From: Halanaerobiales bacterium
GTDB lineage: Bacteria; Bacillota; Halanaerobiia; Halanaerobiales; Halanaerobiaceae
Direction: 5' to 3'
DNA: 64,000 nt
Assembly: GCA_016278485.1 (NCBI GenBank)
Contig: JADQBT010000012.1
Coordinates: 1 to 64,000 of the forward strand
Positions 1 to 7,867 of this stretch are shown here, piece after piece. The notes beneath the pieces were generated by a model, which was given only the letters and a program-made list of their open reading frames with translations, did no database searches and had not been told where the DNA came from. Made by a program: the position numbers and the translations under genes. How positions within the stretch are numbered: position 1 is the stretch's first letter; every line of letters starts with the position of its first letter.

Positions 1-65
1 AAGACATTTGACAGGGCTAACGATGTCAGTTTTCCTTTTTGCAAAACTAAAGGAGTTGATTATTT

Positions 66-337
66 ATGAAGAAAGTAAGTATTAAGTTGGTTAAAGAGGC
101 AGAGTTAGATTATGGGGTTGATAAGATTACTAGACCGGGGGATGCTGCTAAGGTAATAAGAGAGTACATAGGGATTCTGATCGTGAGATGTTTGTTGTTA
201 TCTGTTTAGACATTAAAAATCAACTGAATTCTATTAATACAGTTAGTATAGGTACTTTAACATCATCTTTGAGTCATTCCAGGGAGATATTTAAGCCGGC
301 TATCTTAGCAAATGCAGCAGCTATTATATGCGGTTAG
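66..337 (+). pseudogene. RadC/JAB-domain protein relic (frameshifted, truncated)
   Basis: The reading starts at ATG 66 after a GGAG-type RBS and gives the typical RadC-like N-terminus (MKKVSIKLVKE... then a DKITRPGDAAKVI stretch). One base is missing near 171-173, so this frame stops early. Shifting frame there restores DREMFVVICLD, then SINTVSIGTL and FKPAILANAAAII, all characteristic of the JAB/RadC family found on mobile elements and as the C-terminal half of RadC. The frame then stops at 335-337, before the catalytic HNHPSGD metal site. The gene is therefore both frameshifted and cut short and cannot make an active protein. The family match is by eye from conserved motifs. Confidence 0.8.
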
Positions 338-398
338 AGAATTTTAAAAGGAATTGAGGAAGAGTATTTATAATAGGGAAATAATAATATATATCAAC

Positions 399-424
399 GA
401 CAGTCTAGAGACTGTCATTTTTTA
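399..424 (+). terminator. Rho-independent terminator
   Basis: GACAGTCT and AGACTGTC form a perfect inverted repeat (399-416) followed directly by a T-rich run (ATTTTTTA). It lies downstream of the RadC relic. Confidence 0.65.
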
Positions 425-664
425 GTTATAAATAATATAAAACGGATATTTTTGTAATTGAGAAAGGAAAACCGGGGGTACTTGGCGAATAGTAATAATA
501 TAGCTTTTAATAAAATAGGGGACATCTGTGAAAAGGAAATGATGCTTAATAATTGTAAATTACGTTATTAAATATTATAAAAATAATATGTATTTATGTA
601 AATTCTAAAAAAAGAAGGATATTTTTATTATATAGTTAAATATATATGTAGATGAAATAAATAT

Positions 665-686
665 AGTTAAACAATTAACTTTTTTT
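665..686 (+). terminator. Small hairpin plus T-run
   Basis: AGTTAA-ACAA-TTAACT is followed by six or more T residues. The stem is short and A/T only, so this is a weak terminator or a chance structure just upstream of the 754 cassette. Confidence 0.3.
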
Positions 687-753
687 CAAGGATACTTATG
701 TTACTATTTATTATAAAATTAATATATCAATAGATAATATAGAGGGGGTAAAA

Positions 754-1395
754 ATGGATATTTTAGAATTATTAAATACTAACATTACTGTAGTTTATAA
801 AGACTTAGTAGAGGTTTTCATATCTAGGGACTTTATAAAAAAGAGTAATTCTGCTGCTAGAATTATAGAAGGTCCAGATAATTTGTTAATAGTTGATTTT
901 GATAAAACAGATCAATGTAAATTACAAGCAAGATATGATTCTAGGCGATTATATGTAGATAAACATAATTCCAAGACAGAGGATGAGGCTAACTTCGATG
1001 ACGTATCACATTTAAGTTGTATTCTTGAGGAAGCAGTATCAGAAGATGGTAAAGAAATTATAGCTTATGGGTATAATTTTAATGGTATTGCAGCATTTCC
1101 GGAAAAAAATGCTTTAAATTTATTTATAAATCATTTAATTAAATCTCCGAATAATATAACAGAAAAACTAAAGGCCAAAGAAATTATAAGGTTTATACCG
1201 GAACTACAATTTGAATATGAAGAATTTAAATTGAATGTAAAGCTAACTCCTATGGAAGAAGATAAATCTAGATTTATCTTCAATATTAATATACATATAC
1301 AATCAGATGACTTTCCTAATGAAGATAAAGTTAGGCAGCAAATAAATGAGTTATACAAAATGGGATTAGAAAAGATGACTAATTTATTTTCCTAA
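754..1395 (+). CDS. Hypothetical protein, first gene of HEPN cassette
   Basis: This 213-residue acidic, soluble protein has no signal peptide or membrane segment. The start is ATG 754, preceded by a strong RBS (AGAGGGGG). I do not recognise the family. The second half (about 150-190) looks like alternating beta strands. The gene ends 20 bases before the next start and is clearly co-transcribed with the two genes that follow, the last of which is HEPN-like. This context suggests a toxin-antitoxin or defence cassette, but nothing in this protein itself proves that. Base composition is even more AT-rich than in the housekeeping genes, which fits acquisition by transfer. Confidence 0.7.
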   Translation: MDILELLNTNITVVYKDLVEVFISRDFIKKSNSAARIIEGPDNLLIVDFDKTDQCKLQARYDSRRLYVDKHNSKTEDEANFDDVSHLSCILEEAVSEDGKEIIAYGYNFNGIAAFPEKNALNLFINHLIKSPNNITEKLKAKEIIRFIPELQFEYEEFKLNVKLTPMEEDKSRFIFNINIHIQSDDFPNEDKVRQQINELYKMGLEKMTNLFS

Positions 1396-1415
1396 GTTTA
1401 GAGAGGGTGGACATT

Positions 1416-2066
1416 ATGGCAGTAAGTTTATTAGCTATAGACGAAAATAGTACTATTAATTCTCATACATTATATGCTAAAGATAAGATAACAGGCGATT
1501 CATCTTGTAAAGAGCAAAGCTTTGATTTTAATTATATGGAACTCTTAACAAAATTAAAAAAGGAAATAACAGATTATTTATTAAGTGATATTAATGATGA
1601 TTACAATTTGGAAAGTAAAAGTCAAGATTCTGAAGAAAATAATACTACTTTTATTAATTATAATGACATATTTGTAAAAAAATGCATATATAATTTAATA
1701 GAGGACATAATAGAGTTTATGAAATATGACCTCAGTAAGGGGGAGACTCTTTTGGAACTTGGCGATTTCTACGAAATCAGTGATTGGGACAATATAGGTA
1801 AGTTTATGTGTGATCACAATTATTTGATAAGTTTTGCAAAAGAAGTTGCTGTTAAAATTAGAGAGTATTTTGGTGAGAAAACAAAAATAACTTTAGTAAA
1901 AGAAGTAGACCCAGAATTTCCTAAATTAACAAGTTTAGTAGCTTATATAGATACATCAGCTTTATCAATGGAAGAAGCATTAGAACTTCTGAATAAGTTT
2001 GAAGATGAATGGTACATTCATAACATATATAAAGAACGAGGAAGGTTTGATGTTGATGTGCTGTGA
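1416..2066 (+). CDS. Hypothetical protein, second gene of HEPN cassette
   Basis: The protein has 216 residues from ATG 1416; an in-frame GTG at 1407 lies inside the RBS (GAGAGGGTGG), so the ATG is preferred. It is soluble and acidic, with a long central region rich in Asn and Asp. The C-terminal third contains a compact domain with EALELLNKFEDEWY near residues 193-206. The last residues overlap the start of the HEPN-like gene by about 17 bases, which indicates translational coupling. I cannot assign a function. By position it may be the partner of the HEPN-like protein. Confidence 0.7.
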   Translation: MAVSLLAIDENSTINSHTLYAKDKITGDSSCKEQSFDFNYMELLTKLKKEITDYLLSDINDDYNLESKSQDSEENNTTFINYNDIFVKKCIYNLIEDIIEFMKYDLSKGETLLELGDFYEISDWDNIGKFMCDHNYLISFAKEVAVKIREYFGEKTKITLVKEVDPEFPKLTSLVAYIDTSALSMEEALELLNKFEDEWYIHNIYKERGRFDVDVL

Positions 2067-2538
2067 GGCAGAGTTTCCTTGGAGTAAATATATTGAGTTA
2101 GCTGAAGCATTATTTGAAAGAAGTAGCAACTATAATAAGCCTATAAACCCAATTGATGCAGAATGTTTAGAACGTAATGTAATAAGCAGAGCATATTTCG
2201 GAGTATTTTGTTTATGTAGAAATTTTGCCGATGAAGAGGGTTGGATAGATAAATCAAAAAGAGATAATTATCATGATATATTGCCAAAAGTCTTAATAAC
2301 ACCAGAAAATGAATTAGATTCAAATATACTAGCTAATTACCAGTTGTCTTTAATGAAGAAAGTAGGAAAAAAAATACAAAAAATGAGACGAGCGCGTAAT
2401 CGAGCTGATTATGATGATTATTATCCGTCTACTCTTCAAGTTAATTTTAAACGAGATTCAGAAAAGGGATTAGAGTTTGCTAAATATATTAAAAATAATT
2501 TGGATAAGTTGATTAAAAATAATCAAAATGTTTCATGA
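2050..2538 (+). CDS. HEPN-domain-like protein
   Basis: The protein has 162 residues. An upstream ATG at 1999 is open, but the RBS-like AGGAAGG at 2039-2045 points to ATG 2050 (or 2056), so the gene overlaps its upstream neighbour. Two features match HEPN proteins: an early helix with NVISRAYFGVF, the usual SRAYYAMFHAA region, and a later RARNRADYDD stretch, the RxxADY variant of the HEPN RX4-6H motif. HEPN proteins are often RNases in toxin-antitoxin, abortive-infection or CRISPR-linked systems. A degenerate motif could also mean a nucleic-acid-binding, non-catalytic role. This is the last gene of the 754-2538 cassette and is followed by a terminator-like hairpin. Confidence 0.65.
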   Translation: MLMCCEAEFPWSKYIELAEALFERSSNYNKPINPIDAECLERNVISRAYFGVFCLCRNFADEEGWIDKSKRDNYHDILPKVLITPENELDSNILANYQLSLMKKVGKKIQKMRRARNRADYDDYYPSTLQVNFKRDSEKGLEFAKYIKNNLDKLIKNNQNVS

Positions 2539-2549
2539 TATTTTCAAAG

Positions 2550-2578
2550 ATATTTAGTTTAAACTAGATATTTTTTTT
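2550..2578 (+). terminator. Terminator of HEPN cassette
   Basis: ATATTTAGTTT pairs with AAACTAGATAT (one G-T pair) and is followed by eight T residues, immediately after the HEPN-like gene. Confidence 0.55.
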
Positions 2579-2599
2579 AGTTGTTAACATAATGCACTT

Positions 2600-2755
2600 A
2601 GTAAATTTCCCAGTGCCATTTCGGTGCCCAAATTATTCGAAAATCTCATAAAACCACGTAAAACGACATAAATGTAAATTTTAAACAACAGCTATAATAG
2701 TTGATATACCGGGGATTACGGTAAATTAAAGGTAAGGAGAGGAGGCGTTCGGAGC
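2600..2755. other. Non-coding stretch beside tRNA-Cys fragment, possible att arm region
   Basis: The stretch has no convincing gene. It contains repeated GTGCC words (near 2608-2626) and two similar 10-mers, ACCACGTAAA and ACGACATAAA (about 2654-2673). Short direct repeats of this kind beside a partial tRNA copy resemble the arm-binding sites of tyrosine integrases. This is inference; no integrase gene remains in the window. Confidence 0.3.
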
Positions 2756-2802
2756 GACTGCAAATCCTTTATTCTCCAGTTCAAATCTGGATGCCGCCTC
2801 CA
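2756..2802 (+). pseudogene. 3' half of tRNA-Cys(GCA), probable att-site remnant
   Basis: The 47 bases run from the anticodon arm (GACTGCAAATC, anticodon GCA) through a perfect T arm (TCCAG-TTCAAAT-CTGGA) to the acceptor 3' strand TGCCGCC, discriminator T and encoded CCA. No matching acceptor 5' strand (GGCGGCA) or D arm lies upstream, so the tRNA cannot fold and is not functional. Such 3' tRNA copies are the usual footprint of integrases that recombine into tRNA genes and leave a duplicated end. The intact tRNA-Cys is not in this window. Confidence 0.7.
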
Positions 2803-2899
2803 ACTATAATGATTGATATGACAGTTTTGCTAATTAATCCTACAATATCAGAAGATTTATTATTGGCGCCATTAGTGTCATGAAAAATATATATTTATA

Positions 2900-2938
2900 A
2901 AGCCATAATCTGTGAAAATTATAGATTATGGCTTTTCT
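2900..2938 (+). terminator. Strong hairpin terminator
   Basis: AAGCCATAATCT (2900-2911) and AGATTATGGCTT (2923-2934) form a perfect 12-bp stem with an 11-base loop, followed by TTCTGTT. Confidence 0.7.
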
Positions 2939-2952
2939 GTTCCTAGATAAAG

Positions 2953-2997
2953 ACCAGGTCAATATTAAAAAGGAGTTATTTATAGTATTGACCTGGT
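2953..2997 (-). terminator. Inverted repeat, likely terminator of the minus-strand gene
   Basis: ACCAGGTCAATA (2953-2964) and TATTGACCTGGT (2986-2997) form a perfect 12-bp inverted repeat with a 21-base spacer. It lies just past the stop of the minus-strand pRiA4b-family relic. On the minus strand it is followed by CTTTATCT, so it could end that transcript. Confidence 0.5.
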
Positions 2998-3019
2998 ATA
3001 ATTTAAGTATTAGGTTAGC

Positions 3020-4245
3020 TTACCATTCATATTGTTCGGGACTTTCTCCCATTTTGTCAATAACCTGTGGCTTGAGTAATTGAGGTTCCTCTATGAATTT
3101 TTCATATTTTACTTTAAATTTCCATTCAGCACCAAAGTCAAATATGTATAGGATTTCCTGACCGGGTAGCAGTCCTAAATTCATTATTTTTTTGTTGGCT
3201 GCATTAAATCCATCTGAATAAGGAGATGAATATCTTTCTCCTTGCCAGGCTTTGTTTGATGGAAAGAAGGCGTATAGATGGTCATTATCAAAATTAAATG
3301 ACTCCTGAATCTTTAAATGTAAATCTTCTAATGTGTTTGATGAACTAATTTTTATTTTTATCCAGGAAGATTGGAGGGAAACTTTGAAAATATAATTACC
3401 TTTTACTTGAGTACTTTCTTCCCTGGGTATAGTGCCTGATAATTCATCATCAGGAAATATGTCAATAAAGGACAGCCAGAATGGCTCCTTAAAGGCTGTT
3501 CTTTGTCCCGGGATACCAAAGCTATACCCATATATCTCATATAAGGAATATTATATTCTTTTAATGGCCAGTATTGCAATAGAATAGGACATATTTATGC
3601 ACCAAATCTACTTAAAGTGATTCCATCCGCTGAATAAGCACGTTTGGAACTTAATCTTTCCTGTGCACTTCCATCGTATTTAATTCTCCATAAACTAAAA
3701 TAGGATAAATATTTTAGAAAATATTCTAGTAAAGAAGCCGGACCTTTAAGAGAGTCGTTTGTGGTTTTGACATATTTGTCTATCCCATTTTTTAATAATT
3801 CTGCTAGAACTTCCTCTACTTCCTCTTCACATCGGTATTCTAATCTTCCTACCTGAAGCTTTTGCCAGTCACAGTCCAACCAGAGTGTTTCCAGAAGGAA
3901 TAAGTATTTTTCAGTCTTTGTTAATTTCTGATATTTCTTCAGATCTTTTGTTGGCTCTATAGAGTTATAGCTTTTTTTATAATTAATCTCAAAAAGCTTA
4001 GCTGATATTGCCAGATGATAAAAGAGATGAATTAATGGATAGTAATCCTGTGGTGTTCGGGTTGTTACATTCTCCATTACCTCTAAAGTCATTGTTTGGT
4101 TTAAAGTATATACAACTTTACCCTGTAAAAATTGATTTGTTTTTGTTAATTTTATTTTATTTTCATTTAAATAGTTAATAAAAATAGAGAAATCATCTAC
4201 TATAGTTTCTGGTTTTTGATTATTAAAATTTAGTATATTAAGCAT
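3020..4245 (-). pseudogene. pRiA4b ORF-3-like family protein, broken
   Basis: The N-terminal 216 residues (4245 to 3595) form an intact frame that ends in LSRFGA followed by a TAA. The same frame continues after that stop with ICPILLQYWPLKEYNIPY. A frameshift near 3537-3540 then moves to the frame that reads EIYGYSFG and on to the C-terminal pRiA4b ORF-3-like domain: DHLYAFF, a KAWQGERYSSPY stretch, LLPGQEILYIFDFGAEW. It closes at TAA 3020-3022. One nonsense codon and one frameshift thus break a gene of about 400 codons. The family is common on mobile elements and its function is unknown. Confidence 0.75.
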
Positions 4246-4544
4246 GAGATGCCACCTTTTTTTATTATAATAATTATTTCTAGATATAATCTGATTACCC
4301 TTTATAGAAAACTATATTATATTTTTTTTATTTACCTCGGGTGGTGTTAAATTGTTTTTTTATATCACATGGTTTTTAAACTTGAAAAATATAGTGAGTA
4401 AATTATATAATGAAATTAAACAATAACTATTGATAGTAATAATTATATAAAGAAATCTGGACAATCCTGTAGTTGTAAGTATACGAAAATCATATTTTGC
4501 TTATTGTATTATGAATCTGGTAAATAATAAAGGGGATGAATATA
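4246..4544. other. AT-rich intergenic stretch, nothing definite
   Basis: This lies between two divergently oriented broken genes of the same broad family. It is extremely AT-rich and presumably held their promoters. No clear RNA gene or repeat is visible. Confidence 0.4.
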
Positions 4545-5207
4545 ATGTCAAAAGGTAAGTGTTATTCCTGCGGGAATATTTATTCAGGACGAGGTATGAA
4601 TAGACATATTAAGAGCTGTAAAGATTTAAAAATAAGTATAAAGCAGAGCAAAGGGAAGAGAAATACTTTATGCTAAGAATAAGAGGGAAGTATAATTAAT
4701 CTCTTTCTCTATATCTAGATATTAAGGGTGATGCAACTCTTGCTGAACTTGATCAGTTTCTTCGTGATATATGGTTAGAATGTTATAATCATTTAAGTGG
4801 CTTTAATATAAATGATGAAAGATATATATTTTCCACCCCGATACGAACAGGAAGCTAAAAGTGTTAAACTTATAGATGTATTGGGAAATGGAAGTAATTT
4901 CGAATATCAATATGATTTTGGATCAACAACAGCTCTGGAAATTGATGTTTTAAATATACGATCTGGTACAAAGAGAAAGGACATTATTGAAATACTGGCA
5001 AGAAATATACTCAATTTAAAATGCGAAGTATGTGATGAAGAATCTTCCTGGGTAAGTTGGGGTGATGACCGCTTTTCATATTACTTCTGTGATCAATGTA
5101 TTGAAGAATATGAAGGAGAATATGGATCCTTACCAATCGTGAATTCAGTTTGCGGGTATGATGGTCCTGCAGAGGAGTATAAGGATATAGATAGGTGGAA
5201 TGGGTAG
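4545..5207 (+). pseudogene. pRiA4b ORF-3-like protein with N-terminal zinc finger, broken
   Basis: ATG 4545 follows an AGGGGATG RBS and opens a short frame with a CYSCGNIYSGRGMNRHIKSC zinc finger (CxxC...HxxxC), stopping at 4674. About 50 bases on, another frame resumes with LYLDIKGDATL, then LDQFLRDIWLECYNHLSGF, the pRiA4b ORF-3-like core. It ends in TAA near 4856. A third frame, open from 4812 to 5207, carries FEYQYDFGSTTALEIDVL and two CxxC pairs (CEVC, CDQC). The pieces line up in order as one protein of about 210 residues broken by at least two frameshifts. It is a second decayed member of the family seen at 3020-4245. Confidence 0.7.
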
Positions 5208-5294
5208 GTATCTTTTTATTGTTTACGCATCGGAATCTGCGCCTATTCAGGTTAGTGAGTAGTATTTATTATAATTGTAGGAGATGAACTATAA

Positions 5295-5768
5295 ATGAAT
5301 AAACCTGTGGATTTAAACGAGCTAGTAGAGCAGATGGATATGCAGTTTGAAGAATATCGAACTTTTGTTAATAAAGAAAATAGCGTAATTTTTAATGTCA
5401 GCGCAGATAAATTAAGAGATGTTGAAGATGGAGAAATTGTTTCTCCATATGATGGCTATCAGGATTGGGAAAAAGAGGAACTAAGAGATTGTGAGGCAAT
5501 AATTGATGATAATGAAATATACATAGAGATTCCCTCTAAGTATGATATTCACGAATACAATATTATGGAAGAATTCTGTTTATCTATTGATGATAACAAA
5601 TTAAGCGATGAATTATATTATGCTATCAAGGGAAGTGGTGCATTCCGTCGCTTTAAGGATATGGTATTCAGGTATGATATCGCTGATGATTGGTATCAAT
5701 ATTGTGATAATAAATATAGGAAAATAGCTATAGAGTGGTGTGAAGAAAACGATATTGACTATAAATGA
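5295..5768 (+). CDS. UPF0158 family protein
   Basis: This 157-residue, strongly acidic soluble protein starts at ATG 5295. It matches the UPF0158 family in length and pattern: an EIVSPYDGYQDWE stretch near 49-61, IEIPSKYDIHEYNIMEEFC near 77-95, and the AIKGSGAFRRFKDMV segment near 110-124 that is the best-conserved block. WYQYCDNKYRKIAIEWCEENDI closes the protein. No function is known for the family. The gene is intact while its neighbours on both sides are relics, so it may be a late survivor of the same island or independently useful. Confidence 0.85.
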   Translation: MNKPVDLNELVEQMDMQFEEYRTFVNKENSVIFNVSADKLRDVEDGEIVSPYDGYQDWEKEELRDCEAIIDDNEIYIEIPSKYDIHEYNIMEEFCLSIDDNKLSDELYYAIKGSGAFRRFKDMVFRYDIADDWYQYCDNKYRKIAIEWCEENDIDYK

Positions 5769-5783
5769 AAAGAGTGTGTATAA

Positions 5784-6243
5784 ATGTTGAAATAACAGTA
5801 CTATCTTAATAGCAAGGTTATTTTGCGAAAAGAGTATTTTGGAGGTCTTGTCTTTAAAAAGGATACAGGTAATATCATCGATGTGGATGTGGACAGGAAA
5901 GCATTTATTTTATTACAACTTTTAGAGCAAAATCCAGAAATCTTTAGGAAGAAATTAACTTTTTGTTGAAAGACTTTAATATATCATTATCAATGCTAGA
6001 ATTAACTTAAATGTTAAAAAAACTAGTAGGTACTATATAAATGTGAAAAATAAATTGACAGGTGTAAGGAGATATTAAATTGTGATATAAGTAATAATTG
6101 GCCTAGGGTTAAATATTTAAGTGTGACCAGAGACTGTACACTGGGTGGCTACTTATAGATGTAATTTAAATTGTCCTGACTGCTATGCTAGTTCTTTACA
6201 CTATATGTCTTTATTACTTATAATAACTATAGAAAAAGTATAA
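5784..6243 (+). pseudogene. PqqD-like / radical-SAM peptide-maturation relic
   Basis: Two coding remnants lie here. From 5784 an MLK is followed by TAA and then, in the same frame, a VILRKEYFGGLVFKKDTG segment with VDRKAFILL, which resembles PqqD-type peptide-recognition segments. A frameshift near 5950 continues it as EINFLLKDFNISLSM. Further on, 6136-6243 reads WVATYRCNLNCPDCYASS, the CxxxCxxC iron-sulfur site of radical SAM enzymes, and stops soon after. Together they look like the front of a radical-SAM enzyme that modifies a ribosomal peptide, reduced by stop, frameshift and deletion. No precursor peptide or transporter is left nearby. Confidence 0.65.
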
Positions 6244-6304
6244 ACTAATAAGGTGATTATATCTTAACAAAATTATACATAAATATCTTTTCAGGGAGTA
6301 GATT

Positions 6305-7825
6305 ATGAATATTAATTCAAAACTGACAAAAGCAGTTGTAGAAACAAAATATCTTAATACAGAAAATTCATGGCGTTATCGTCCAATATTGAGGTTTTTT
6401 TATCAGCAGTATGAAAAAATAAAATACTGGATGTATAAAGAAGAGGTATATCAGGAATTAAAGAAATATGATATTTTTAATGACTATACTATCGAACAGT
6501 GTAAACAGGATCTAGATGTATTAATAGAGTGGGGTAACCTGGTTGCTATGCAGGATACTTCTAAATCGGCAACTGTAGAAGAGTTTAGGAATAAGCAGTT
6601 CAGGTATCAGCTCTCTGAGTATTCTGTAGAAATAGAACGGATGACTATTAAACTAGAGAATATCTTTGTTGAAGGGGCTTCTTTGGAACCTACCTTATTT
6701 GAGCGAATTAAAGACGAGGTTCTAAAGTTTTCTACTATGACAGATGAAGATGTGAAAGTAGTAGGACCCTGGTGGCGGGATTTAAATACTGATTTTAAAC
6801 GTCTGAATCAAAATTATCAGGATTATATCCGCAGTTTTTATAGTATAAAGGCAGAAGAATTAATGCGAACCCGAGAGTTTATTGCTTATAAAGATGCTGT
6901 TATAGATTACTTAAGGGAGTTTGTTAAAGAGTTACAAAAGAATTTCTATATTATAGAAAGAACAATTAAAAATCTTAATCAATCTCAGGTTGAAAAGGTT
7001 ATAAAAAAAGCCCTGGAGTTTGAAAAGTCTATACCTAGACTTGAAAATGAAGTTACAGATCAACAGTTAGAAGATAATATAGTGGGTAGGTGGAATAATT
7101 TTCGAGATTGGTTTTTAGGAAATGAAGCGACAGAGAGTGAGGCTGTGAAATTATTTGAAATAACAAATGAGATTATTAGAAAATTAACACGTTTTGCTTC
7201 ACAAATTATTGAAAACCGTAATAGTGCAGCTAACCGCAAAGAAGAGTATAGGAAACTCTGTGAATTGTTTTTGGATTGTAAGGATATGGATGAAGCAAGC
7301 AAACTATCATCTCTTAGCTTTGGTATTTTTCGCAGTAGACATATTAAAGCAAATATTAATAGAGAAACTGATAGTATCAATAGTGGTATCTATGATGAAT
7401 CAGCAGTGGAACTTAAAATCAAACCACGGGTGAGACATTATCGGGAAAAGAGAAAAAGGATTCCCATAGAGGACAAGTCTAAGAAGAAGAAAAAACTACT
7501 TAAAAAATATATTCTTGAAAGAAAACAGGAGCAGGAGGTAATTGATAGTTATATTCAAAATAATATAATTGATTTCTCTGAATTGCCACTTATTCCATCA
7601 CATGTTAGGATAACACTATTAAAATGGATTGGAAAAGCCACCGCATCTCATGACAATTTTGCTAAAACAGAAGATGGTCGTGAATTTAAGCTAATTAAGC
7701 CAGTAAATGATCAACGTTGTTTGTTGAGATGTGAAGATGGAAATTTAACGATGCCTGCTTATAGAATAGTATTTTTAATAGAAAATAATCAGTTTAAAGA
7801 AGAACTTGAGCAGAGTGTTGTTTAG
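6305..7825 (+). CDS. jetA: Wadjet type II JetA (TIGR02677/DUF2397 family)
   Basis: This 506-residue soluble protein starts at ATG 6305 with a GGGAG RBS. The N-terminus (YLNTENSWRYRPILRFFYQQYE, residues 17-38, then EEVYQELKKY and QDLDVLIEWGNLVAMQDT) is typical of TIGR02677/DUF2397. This is the kleisin-like JetA subunit of type II Wadjet, which bridges the SMC-like JetC heads and recruits JetB. The middle is helical and a basic linker (about 375-405) is rich in Lys and Arg. The position as first gene of a four-gene jetABCD order supports the call. Wadjet complexes extrude and cut closed circular DNA and so block plasmids. Confidence 0.9.
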   Translation: MNINSKLTKAVVETKYLNTENSWRYRPILRFFYQQYEKIKYWMYKEEVYQELKKYDIFNDYTIEQCKQDLDVLIEWGNLVAMQDTSKSATVEEFRNKQFRYQLSEYSVEIERMTIKLENIFVEGASLEPTLFERIKDEVLKFSTMTDEDVKVVGPWWRDLNTDFKRLNQNYQDYIRSFYSIKAEELMRTREFIAYKDAVIDYLREFVKELQKNFYIIERTIKNLNQSQVEKVIKKALEFEKSIPRLENEVTDQQLEDNIVGRWNNFRDWFLGNEATESEAVKLFEITNEIIRKLTRFASQIIENRNSAANRKEEYRKLCELFLDCKDMDEASKLSSLSFGIFRSRHIKANINRETDSINSGIYDESAVELKIKPRVRHYREKRKRIPIEDKSKKKKKLLKKYILERKQEQEVIDSYIQNNIIDFSELPLIPSHVRITLLKWIGKATASHDNFAKTEDGREFKLIKPVNDQRCLLRCEDGNLTMPAYRIVFLIENNQFKEELEQSVV

Positions 7826-7867
7826 TATTGATATAAAGTAATATGCAGAAAAAAGGAAGGACTGCTT

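Larger units (their letters stand above)
338..753. other. AT-rich intergenic stretch, no gene seen
   Basis: No open frame of convincing coding quality lies between the RadC relic and the next gene. The stretch holds two hairpins listed separately (399-424 and 665-686) and is otherwise very AT-rich. The promoter of the 754 cassette presumably lies here, but no -35/-10 pair stands out clearly. Confidence 0.5.
2803..3019. other. Intergenic stretch with two hairpins
   Basis: The stretch is non-coding. It holds the hairpin/terminator at 2900-2938 and the inverted repeat at 2953-2997, listed separately. Confidence 0.5.

Noticed and set aside
1131-1358. Minus-strand open frame inside the first cassette gene
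   Set aside because: A low-complexity Leu/Ile/Ser translation opposite a well-supported gene with its own RBS; a shadow frame.
2741-2802. Possible functional tRNA using GGAGGCG as the 5' acceptor strand
   Set aside because: GGAGGCG can pair with CGCCTCC, but this leaves three unpaired bases before the acceptor strand and no D arm, while the T arm abuts TGCCGCC perfectly. A half-tRNA is the better reading.
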